NCBI GenBank assembly: GCA_037903355.1
Contig: JBAJFE010000005.1
Location: forward strand, 2,046,001-2,110,000
Length of the DNA stretch: 64,000 nucleotides
Source: Trichuris trichiura
Taxonomy: Eukaryota; Nematoda; Enoplea; Trichinellida; Trichuridae
Direction of reading: 5' to 3'
Shown: positions 1 to 10,500 of the stretch, in pieces
Layout: each line of letters opens with the position of its first letter
Numbering within the stretch: position 1 is the stretch's first letter
Made by a program: the position numbers and the translations under genes
The notes under the pieces: model-generated
Seen by the model: the letters and a program-made list of their open reading frames with translations, nothing else
The model's database searches: none
Told to the model about the DNA's origin: nothing

Positions 1-153
1 GAAAGAACGTGCGTGGCAATCAGCTTTGTTTCCTTGAATGGATTTCGCGCCAAACGGTGAACCTGTCCGGCGGTCAGCTTTTGTCGAAGCTGTCTGCAAA
101 AAACGAAAGATGCGCTCGAATAACTGCACGTGAAGAAAGTTCGTTGATGATGC

Positions 154-2861
154 CTACATGACGCGACCATTTGAAAACATGAAGCAGTCTTTGACACCGT
201 CCGTTATCCAAGATCTGTAGTCGGAGATACTCTGCAATTCAAAAATTTGAAATTCAAATATTTGACGCTCAGGTACTGTCAAAGAGATTACGATATTTTC
301 TCGACCTCGTTTAATCGGAGGCGTTCCGCTGGTATGGGCGGCAGACTTTCGCTTGGCTGAATGCGTAGCCGACTTTGCGGTCGCTTAAAGTTAACGGCAT
401 TTTAATTTGGCAAAGAAAATGTTACAATCGTGGTTCAGCTCTTACCTGTTGGAGGGGTAATGCTCACGTTTGCTGGCAAAGGATTGCGCGCCACAAGCTT
501 GGCCACATTTTGAATTTCCTTCCAAGGCCTTGATTGGCAGTGTTGCTACAATAAATAAAGCATCTCGCCCGTCCGACATTGTACATTATTGTTGCGTATA
601 TACCGCTATGACCATCGGGTTTATTGGTTCGCAAGGATGTCGAGCGTAATGTCTGGCGTTGTACAGTTGTTTTGGCGCCAAACGGCGAGCAACCTTTGTC
701 CACACGGACGTATGCAGATAGATGGAAGAACGCGTCTTTGGAGGAACTCCTTGTCTGGTAGTGGCCGACGTGTTGGCTACGCGTCCTCCACCCGATGGGA
801 TACCATTTGCATAATTGGCCGAATGGTCTCGTCGAAGGTGCTGATTTAAAAGTTGAGTTGTGGAAAAGTTCTTGTTGCAACCAGCCACTGCGCATCGTAT
901 CCATCGCATCACTTCACCGCCGGTTCGTCCATTCACTTTTGAAGCGCCTTGGCCGGCAGCCGGTACGGACTCAGGTAACTGAGGCCCACTTATACGATCA
1001 AAGTTTTCTAAAAAGCAATAACAACCAACTTTTCACGCATGCATAATTAATGAGAAAACAGTGCTTACCGTACTTGTGCTTTCGTTTTAAACCTCCGTAG
1101 CGTTTCCAATAGGACCAACAGTCTTTGCATAACCTAAGCTGAGCGCTGTTTGGTCCCCAAGCGTACCACTGCTCCGATGTGGCAGCTATAATTCAAAAGA
1201 TAACTTTTTTTTAAAAAAAAGTCAAAAGGCGTCTCGTTGTCGTCACCTTTACAACTTTCGCAAGAAAGCGACGGCACAGAGACATTCGAATTTATTATGT
1301 TTGGATTTGGTTTTGTATACGTAGGTATGTAAACCTGCTTCAGGCGGGACTCAGCCTCGGCAGCTTTGGCCCGCTTCTGCTGCACATACCGATCTGTTGT
1401 TTTGTACATGTAATAATATTCAACAATGTTCTTCAAGCTTTTCCATGGAAGCTGAAATGCGGGCAGGTTAATTGAAAACTACCGCCTGATGATCGTTACA
1501 AAGTCATTGCGAATGTCGTTGAAGTCTTTTCCGTATTTTTCCAATGCTTCTTCGAATAAGTTCGCTTCGGCGGCCGACCATTCCTCAAGTTGGTCACGTG
1601 CCAAAACGGGACCTCCCATTGGTGAATTAGTCGCCGCTCCTGTTCCCGGCTCGCCGTCCGAAGTGGCAGCGGCTTCTTTACTGGGCATTGGTACAAAAGA
1701 CAGTATGGCCGAGGCGAGATCGTAGCCCGACGAATGAAGAATATTCATTGCTTCTTGTGTGGTCACATCTCGAACCGACGCGGCTGCGCTGATATGCAAA
1801 TTGGGAATTTTTACCGCGCTAACCATGTCCAATGCCCTGGCGAAAGTGCCTATTGCTCTTAAGCGAAGAAGAAATTGAAGATTTTTTTGTCAAACGAAAA
1901 TTCAATATTCAAAACAAACCTTGCAATGATTAAGTATTGATCGATTTTTGTATCGCTGAGATTACGATTGGTGTCGTAGAGCATAACGTCGGAACGCGGA
2001 GGGCGATCGGCATTTGTTCCGACGAATTCGGGAGGAACGGCTTGAAAATTTTCGCCCACTCGTATTTCGCCCTTGTCGGCAACCAGTGTCTTTTGATTTG
2101 GATCGTAAATGAGCGAATAGAAAAACGCATCCTGTAAGACGAGCGTAAATTAGCATAAAATTAACCGAGTTTGAATTTTTGAAAAAAAGAAGTCGTCGCA
2201 TCCAATAACGATCGCGAGCATTTACCTCTTTTTTTAAATAGTCGTCCGGCGTTTCAACCTCGTTTAACAATGCTACAGTACACTTGCCGCGAATATGGGT
2301 TGCTGGTAAGGTTTCTATTTGTCGAGACAAGAAGAGTTCTCGATGGACAAGCAAGTGTCTTTGCTCGGTGTTCAATTCCTCTTGGCCAGGAATAAACGGG
2401 GTTTCCTCAATGTCCGGACTCTTTCTAGCAGCGCTATCCGCGTCTGCTTTGTCCTCCTTCGCATGGTTACCATCACTAACTGTAACGCATAAGGTGGATG
2501 ACGTCAAGAATAAAAAAATGTACCAAAAAACTAACCTGCAATCTTGCTACACCGGTCGAAAGTCTTTAAAAGGGCACCAGAAATGTCCCGTCTACGAAAG
2601 AAGCACATCACTTTTGCTTCAACGTTTCCCGTATTCGTCTAAGCAAAATACGCAAAAGGAACGAGTGGAAAAACACCTCGCGCCGGTCGACATACTTTGT
2701 TCAATTCCTCTATCCGCCGAATTTGATAGGGAGCGGTGGAATTGGCCTCAAAATACACGTAATCTGCAATTTCGCTTTTAACACCATCTCTTGTCGTGAC
2801 GGAAAAAAATTAAACACTGACCTCCGACGCGGTACATATTGGCCGCTGCCATTTTCGCCAT
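154..2861 (-). CDS. MTA: MTA-family NuRD subunit (BAH-ELM2-SANT-GATA-R1), 12 exons
   Basis: Homologue of metastasis-associated proteins (C. elegans LIN-40/EGL-27 class), scaffold of the NuRD histone-deacetylase complex in the nucleus. Exons read on the minus strand: 2861-2822, 2763-2696, 2638-2536, 2479-2226, 2131-1920, 1857-1500, 1451-1247, 1185-1069, 1007-604, 545-446, 383-277, 231-154. All phases close, giving about 681 aa (678 from the ATG at 2852). The N-terminus reads [10 protein letters not shown] then DYVYFEAN, the family's BAH start. Next come [20 protein letters not shown], an ELM2 block ([17 protein letters not shown]), a SANT domain ([20 protein letters not shown]) and [20 protein letters not shown]. 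The GATA finger is C-x2-C-x20-C-x2-C, split by the 1246-1186 intron. A C2H2 finger (C-x4-C-x12-H-x4-H, about 870-800) precedes the R1 segment ([24 protein letters not shown]). The tail keeps a PPIKRGR motif and ends at TAG 156-154. The ATG at 2861 is 3 codons upstream of the one matching the family start, so either may be used. Confidence 0.93.
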
Positions 2862-4757
2862 TTTCGCACGCTTAAAACTAAGGGCGCACCTCTAAGAAAA
2901 GGGATATTTACAGCATAATGATGCGCAGGTTTCACAAAGAAGAAATTCTTCCGGCGTGCTAACTGTATCTTGCCTGCTTGTAATTAAAAAATGTTTAAAA
3001 AATTACTTTCCTAATTTTCTCACGCAAGCATCGTTTCGCCCAAGTATCGGCTTATTAGACAGGATGTTTTCAAAAGCGTACTGTACAGTAGGAAACAGGC
3101 AGCGGACTCGAAATTGCTATATTCCTTAGAATATGGTCGTTCGCTGCAGTGTGGCGGTCCTCCATTTTATTCTGTAGAAGAATTTTGCTCCATTAGCAAT
3201 AACTGCAAGTTTTGTACTGTATTTTACAAGTCTAACTGTTTTGAACCAAACGCCGCCAACTGTTTGTTATTGTTCGACTCGTCCGTCTAATCGTAGAGTA
3301 AACACCTTAATAGGTGCATAGATTGTGCAGCGTAAAGCAGACTTGCTTGTTAAGATAAGGCTTGATAAAACGACGGCTTTTTTTGTCGCGCGACTCCCCG
3401 AGGGCGCCCATTGGAATGTTTGCATTAAGCCGAACAATGTGACAGTGTCAACGATTTATTCAAAAGCAATAATCAGATACACACGCAGGCTTGCTGGAAC
3501 CGGATGCGTTTGCATACTGTATGTGCGTAAGACTTTAGCTCTCAACGAAAAGAGTCATCGGCGTGAATGGGAAGTCGCAATAAGCAAAATTGTCTTGGCG
3601 TTATGACTAGAAATTAAGTCTCCTTTCCCATTGTTCTCTTTTGCGCCCTTCAAATGCCATTACAAATAAAATATTATCATTGCTACCCTTTCAGACATGA
3701 GGGATTTTCTTGCGGCGCGTCGCGGGAGACGGTGGACAAAAAGAAATGCGCAGTAAAGTTGCCATGACGGCAAAATGAGAAAACGCGTTTGTTTGAGCCT
3801 GACAATCAAAATACAAAAGTACAGTACTTACTCTGAAATGTTTCGTACCGATTGTCAAAGGTCGTTTTCTTAAAGTAGGTTCAGTTTCGTTTTATTTGCT
3901 TTGCCTTTTGCAGTTCCAGCTATTGCAAAGTGCGAAATTTTGCATTCGCAATTTTATAGCTGACAATCGCGAACTACTTTCTTATCGGTGGCGATTCTAC
4001 TTTTACGCGCGTTTTCATTGCTCATCGGCGTGTGCGATTGTGTCATAAAATTTAGCTGTTTAAAGCTGCAACTAAACGCGTAGTTTTCAAAAACACTTTT
4101 GCTTTTTTTGACGACTTTTGGCCATAGTATGATGAACTCGGCGATTCTTATTCTCTAGTATTCATTGGCAACGTCTGGCAGCAGGAGATGTAAAACTATA
4201 AAATTAGATGGTAGCGTGAATCTTAAGGCTTTGGTTTTGATTAAAAAACATTAAGCAAATTCAAATTTCCTACAGTACCCCTTAAAGATCGTTAGGTACA
4301 TGCTTTCAAACGTCGTTTTTCAACGCTATTGCATTTTGTAGGACTTTTGTTCACTCAAACCTCGAGCTAAACGTTGATTTTAGCATTAGAACTAGAAAGA
4401 TTGATTTGCAATTAAAATTCCTCGTACGAATAAAGTTTTTAAGTGCATTACGCTGATGGCGTTTAAATTTTCAACGCGGACCTCCTTTCAGGCCTCTTTT
4501 TTTTTATTAAACGGCGGGTGATTGCAACGTGAGAGAGATATATACAGGTTGTAGGTTTGGAATTGGTAAGAGGTTGAAACCCTTCTTTGATTGTCAAGTA
4601 CAAGTCACGATAGGAACGCGCCAATGCATATAATGAACAGCATGAGCAATACAACGACCGAGCCAGCTTGGTCAAGAAAGGCATCAATGGAAGCCGCAAC
4701 AACGATAGCAACGAAAAAGAACGTCTTCGCAGCTGTCGACGACTTCTCAAAAATGTT
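2862..4757. other. Intergenic region upstream of MTA, downstream of GIT
   Basis: 1.9 kb between the MTA start and the GIT stop, both minus-strand genes. I see no convincing coding exon. It should hold the MTA promoter and the GIT 3' UTR. It contains a perfect 12-bp palindrome, TACTGTACAGTA, at 3079-3090 and further TACAGTA-type motifs near 3822 and 4273. The 93-codon plus-strand reading frame at 3325-3606 has no recognisable features. Confidence 0.6.
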
Positions 4758-7135
4758 TCACTGCTGTATCGCTATCATTAATTGTTTAGCAGCTTTGGCG
4801 ACTTCGTAAGATGCCTGAATGACTTGAAAGCAGAATCGTGCTTTGTCCACGTTCTCCTCTTGCGAAGAGACCGGATAACGTGCGCAGTGTACAGTTAATA
4901 GAAGGCACGCGTCAACCATAGCGTCCAACGACTTTGCAACCGCTCCCTTACGGAGATGAACCGGAACGCTGTTGACCATATTGTCAACGACGCTTTGAAC
5001 GCGTACAACCAACGGAGTGAATGAATCGTGTTGCTGCGTTTGGGCAGCCGTAAGTATATGCTGAATTTCGCGAGTCAGCGATTCCGTCTGGAAGACCAAA
5101 TGGTCCGGAAAGGCATTGGTCGTCGTACTATTGCCGTCGCTTGTTTCCTCCGGCGAACTTTCGGCGGGAAAAAGTTTCTCCGGTACTTCCAACGATGTAC
5201 GGTGCGAGACTGGAACAGCGGAACGACCATTCACAGCGGATCTTTCCGTAAACACCATTGACGCCGAACGATTAGCCGCGTTCATACGTTTGTGGCGGTT
5301 CAACAATTGGGAATAGTACTCAAGGCGACTAGTCCCGCCCGGCAAAGCGTCAACATTGCTCGTAAGCTTGTCGCAAGGATGGTCACTGCTTGTCAGAGTT
5401 GTTGCCGGCTTGTTCTCCAAATTGGTTGTCGGCTGCGCCTTCAGCGCCTTTACGTCCTCCATCAAATTGTCAATGGTCTTTTTTAAGTACAGTATCTGAA
5501 GGGTAAAGATAATCAAGTATTCAGAGTACGGTCAAACGAGATTTGAATTTCCTACTTCCGACTGGAACAACTTGTTCTGAAGACTTAGTTCGTCAATCTT
5601 CTTGTCCATTGATATAATACAACGTCGCATAACCTTCGGGTCATCGTACAACATTGGTGCCGCATTGACATCGTCAACAAAACGACTACTACTTGGTATT
5701 GCTGCTGAAGATATTTGCATATCGCCATGTTCAACTGGCACTTCGTCATATACTGGACCTTCCGCGTTGTTGTTGTTGTTGTCTTGTCGATCTAACGGCG
5801 GCTCGTTACCTTCAACAGTTTCCTTCTTGTCCGCGCTTTCCGAAGGTTCGGAAGAGCTGGCGCGGCCTTTACGGCGTTTCGCGTCATTCAAAATGTCTAT
5901 AAGAAGGGCGGCGAATTCCCGCCCGTTAAGTTTGGCCAACTTTTGTCTTCGTTGATTTCTCGGAGCGGCCAAGTCGGCATTGAGCGGTAAGAAGGGGACA
6001 ACGTAACGCTCGCTGACCAGTTCGGCTTTGGTGCTCAATGAGGCGGCCCTGAAAATTTATCATTTCAACTTGGCTTTGACGCAAAAAAGTTCGTTGACCA
6101 ACCACGCTGAATCAATTTCGCGACGATCCGTTTCGTCGTAAACATCTTGTACGAGCTTTTCAAACGCTCTATCGGACAAACGTTGCAATCGAAGCTTTGC
6201 TTGCTTGTTGGAGTCGAACTGTCCCGCTGCCACTTCGGGTATTAAGAAATGTTGACTTAACCGATGATCCGGTATACGACCGCATAAATAATAACTAAGT
6301 CGATCAGTTGCTTCGAAGCAAAGTTCAACTAAGCGTCTGGCCAAGTCTTGATGGCCACTGGACTCGGCAAGATCGGAAGAAATGTTACCTTCAAAATCTG
6401 GCTGAGCCGGATCAGCACCATATAAGAACAATAATTCGACCTTAGCGCAAGAAAACTACAATATTGGAAGAACGGTAGAAATAGGCAATGGTTACCTGTA
6501 ATGCTTGACCTTCTCTAGCTGCTACGTGGATAGGAGTTGCTCCGGATTCGGGATCTATAAAGCCGCCCGGGTCAGCGCCCAGCACGAGAAGTCGTAAAGT
6601 GGTTTCAACATGGTTTGTCCGAACGCAAGAGTTCAATTGGCGGTTAAGGTCATCCAAAGCGTTGTCAACAGCAACGGTATCGTCCTTGGAGCGACGCAAG
6701 GAAAAAGCAAGATTCTGATACTTGGCTCGTATGAAGTCAGCCTTCACCGGATAAAGGGGGTCCCTGAAAATTCCAACTCGGTGACGCGGGACGCATTTAC
6801 GACAATTCAAAGTTGTAAACAACCTACTTTGGCTTAGGCTTATGGCATTGCCTGCTGGATCCGACGGCGTGAGGATCAAGCAAATTGTGCTCCCATACAT
6901 TGTTGGACCCGTTGGCGTGAAGCGTGTGTACAAGCGACAGCTGCGAAGGGTGCCAAGGACTTTTCTTCAACGACCGAACCTGCGAAACGTGCCTTCCCAA
7001 GCTGCGATGAACGCAACAACATTCGGTGCATATAAAAACGCCTCGATTAATGGATGCCCACGTTGGATTTTCGTCCGAACAATCCGCGCAGACTGCGTCC
7101 GCTGGAGCTGACGTGCTCATTTTCACTTTTGACAT
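4758..7135 (-). CDS. git-1: GIT-family ArfGAP scaffold, 5 exons
   Basis: Homologue of GIT1/GIT2, the ARF GTPase-activating scaffold that binds PIX and paxillin at focal adhesions and endosomes. Exons: 7135-6828, 6763-6496, 6440-6103, 6048-5556, 5495-4758. Phases close to 714 aa (human GIT1 is about 760). The ArfGAP zinc finger is C-x2-C-x16-C-x2-C (CADC...CTEC) followed by the arginine-finger segment VHRSLGRHVS. Ankyrin repeats follow (GATPIHVAAREGQALQ, LYGADPAQPDF). Two Spa2-homology-type segments are seen (RLSYYLCGRIPDHRL and RRQKLAKLNGREFAALLIDI). A coiled-coil stretch starts exon 5 (ILYLKKTIDNLMEDVKALK), and the C-terminal focal-adhesion-targeting helices end in YEVAKAAKQLMIAIQQ, TGA at 4758-4760. 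The 6103/6048 junction is least certain: the best donor is GTTGGT after the W codon. An in-frame ATG at 7189 would add 18 residues, but the family begins close to the 7135 ATG. Confidence 0.93.
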
Positions 7136-7562
7136 TTCAACTGGACAAACCTGGACGACCCGTTCGGCCAACCGTTTGCAGGCACCCAAAAGCGTTAATC
7201 AAGTTCGGCCGAAGACATTTACAGTAATATGATAGTCATGTACGAATTGACGCAGTAAGGCAACGTTTGCCAAGGGTGCGCTTGTCGCAAAGCAAAGCGC
7301 CGTTTGAAAGTGGACGAAATGAAGAACCAATATTTGCAAAAATGCTCTCGACGTTCGCTCACATAATTTGCATGCTCTTCGCGCCGTTTTTCGCTCTAGC
7401 GCTTTTCAAAACCTGAGCATAGCATTTCGTTTCGACAGTAGGATGTCCTTTAACGACGGCGCTTCGCATTTATTGGCGAATTTTGCCCTCAAGGCTTGCA
7501 AGCGAACTTCGCAGTATGATTTCCCGTTTTTATTTTCAGCTTTAGCCTCTCGGCGGATCGGA
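7136..7562. promoter_or_regulatory. Divergent promoter region between git-1 and FBXO11
   Basis: 427 bp separate the divergent ATGs of GIT (minus) and FBXO11 (plus). Both genes must start transcription in or across this segment, so it is a candidate bidirectional promoter. I recognise no specific TATA box or initiator that I would defend. The plus-strand ATG at 7443 is in frame with 7563 and would add 40 residues to FBXO11. Confidence 0.5.
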
Positions 7563-10500
7563 ATGCGTAGGACTCAGCCCGCCCGGAGAAAACGTCCGAT
7601 TGCGGAAGGTTGTTGGCGCCGGCGATTTTGCATTTCTGATCTTTCTTTTTTTTTTTAAAGCTCTTTCTCAAACCGAATCGGCAAAGGTAGTTGGAGCGAA
7701 AGCGTCCGGATCGGCCAATTGCCCATTGGAGGGCTCTTACGTTGGTCGGTACAGGCTGCGTCGTCGTCGCGAGGATGGTCGAGTAGCGCGGCAAGAATGT
7801 TCCTACGCGAAAAAAGTTAAGAAAGAAAATGACGATGCAAATTGCTCGTTGAACATAGACGATAGCGAAGGTCAAGATCCAAAGAGAGCTAGCCGTCGGC
7901 CGTCGCTTGACAACAACCCCGAAGAGCCTGGAAGTTCTTCCCGCCAAGATGAGCCAACCGAATCGAAGCGATCGTTGATAGGGCCGAAAAAAGTTTCTTT
8001 TTGCCATATTGACCGCATGCCAGATGAAATTTTGCTCAACATATTCTCCAAGCTTTTTGAAAAGGATTTGTGCCGATTGTCTCGCGTTTGCCGTCGTTGG
8101 AATAGGCTATCCAATGACGTAAAGCTCTGGTAGGCACTTTTTTCCTAATCAGTTTCGAAATTTAGGCGTAAACGCGTATATATATTTAAGGGAACGATTG
8201 TACAAGGAAGTTTTCGAATACGATGTACCGCTTTACCGGTGGGCGCGTTGTCACTTTGCATTTCGGGAAAGGAGCCAATGGAATTGCGCCAATCCGTGGA
8301 AGAAAAGTTTTGGATTGTTGGTATATCTGCCGAAAAGGAAATTGCGCATTTTTTAAAAATTTGCATCTTTCTTTAGCACGCTGGCATTCATGTACGACAT
8401 CCTTGCTCGAATAGGTACCGAGAACGTGGATGGAATGAGCGGGTAGGTGGCGCAACAGTCTATGCCCGTTTCATATTCATAATGGTTTGTAGCACTTCGA
8501 CACGATCGAAGCGGCATTAGCCCATTCAAAAAAATTAGACGATGCGCTTATATTTATTCATTCGGGTACTTACGCCAATGAATCGTTATTCATTTCTCAC
8601 AATGTTCAAATAATCGGCGCAGGTAAGCATCTTTTCATTGTTCATCGAAAGTAGATCTCTTCACCATCAATATGCGTAGTTGACATTGCAACGTAGCGTT
8701 CAGGTGTTCCACATTACTTCAGAATTTTGTGACATGGAAAATGTGTATATTCTTACTTCGTCACTTTGCCCTACGCGTAACGCTTTTGTGCTTGTTAGAG
8801 AAATCGTTACAAAATTCGTACGCTAGCGAAAATAGGGTTATTCAAGAATTGAGGCTACAGTTTCATTGGTAAAAGAAGGGCAGATTCCTATCATCAACGA
8901 AAATTGCGTGAACCGTCAATTTTTTGTTATTCAGGAATTTATTCCAAATAATATACATATTTTTTAGGCAGTTGGATGGGACACTAATATTTATTGCAAT
9001 CCCGAGCCGTTTATGTACAATCTGGAGCAGTAGCACCGTTGTCTAAACTGTACGCGCATGGAGGTAGCTCAGATAACAAAAATTTTCTTATAATTTGGGT
9101 TTATATTGATTTTTATCTTTTTTCTCGATTGTCTAACAATTTAAGTCTTATTTTTTACAGTTTACTTTAAGGATTTGTTGAAAGGATGAAGGGACTCGCA
9201 AGTTAAAGTGAAAAGATTTCAAAAAGGTCGAGGAATTTTGTTTGCTCGAGTTTTTAAATGAAAATGTAAATTACCTAAGAAAATAGTCGAGGTGTCCATT
9301 GAGTCAGAAGTTCTTGCGCGCCGCTTTCAAAAAAAAACAAACCCACGCGATGAAATAATTTAAACTGCTACAGTAGGGAATGCAGGTTCGTTCGGTAGAC
9401 GCCTTTAGCAGTTAACGCGACATCCGCTTTAACTTTGAATTTTGATTGATTATGATATCCATACAAAATATGTGCACCCGCTGCCGTCATATTATTATTA
9501 TTCAGATTTATTTAAAAGCGGAAATTTGTTTATTCACACACTTTCCATAGGGCTTCTAAACAGTCGAGACAAATATTAGGAAAGTGCAAAAAATTTACTT
9601 TCACTTACTGATAACGTACGTTACGTCAAGTCTGTATGTAAACTAATATTTTGCATATTTCGGCAGTGACGCGGACTCTGTATCTCTCTTTGTTTTTCCT
9701 AATGTTCTAATATTCTACGTCTTATTTTTTTCAGTTTTCTCTTAGGCATTTGTTCGAAGGCTAAAGGTAGTAGCAAATTAAAATGGAAAGATTTTTAAAA
9801 TTTCGAAAAATACTGTTTACCCGAATTTTTAAATAAAGAAAATGTAAATTGTCTCAGAAAATATTCGAGCTGGCCATTGGTAGGCGTAAGTGCTTGCGTT
9901 CCCCTTTCAAAAAAAAGTAAACAAACGCCATCAAGTAATTTAAAATGCTAAAAACTAGAATGCAGGTCCGTTTAACAGATTACTGTAGCACCTGAAGCGA
10001 TACCTGCTTTCCCTTCAAATTTTGATTGGTCAACCTCTCTGCATGAAAAAGCGAAAAATTGATGGCCTTTCTCGCTCGTTAGAGGGTTGCTAGTGTCTTC
10101 TATGTTATAAAGCTGCGCCCTCTAGCGTCAAGTCATTAATCAAATTTATCTCAAGAAAAAAAAGCAGGTTTCCTTTCAAATGCAGCGATGTCAGTCCAAC
10201 CTGAATTAAAAACCTTAATAAAGGCATTAGTTGAACTATTTGTTTTCGCTTATACGTAGGCTCTTACTTGTTTGAAAATAACTTAATGTAAAATGAATTA
10301 TACCTGCAGCAAGCTTTCCGCAGGACGTCTAAACAATTAACACGAACGTAGAGAAGCGTAAGAGCTTCATTCCTTCTATTGCGTTGCGTTAAATTGATAC
10401 ATAAACAGATGTTTTATTTATTTCGGTAACGACATGGACACTATATTGGCATTCCTAATACGGTGTCCGTTTTATTTTATTTCTTGTTCGTTAGAGGCCA

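Noticed and set aside
3325..3606. 93-codon plus-strand open frame upstream of MTA
   Set aside because: No domain, no splice context, and its composition looks like random translation of the intergenic DNA.
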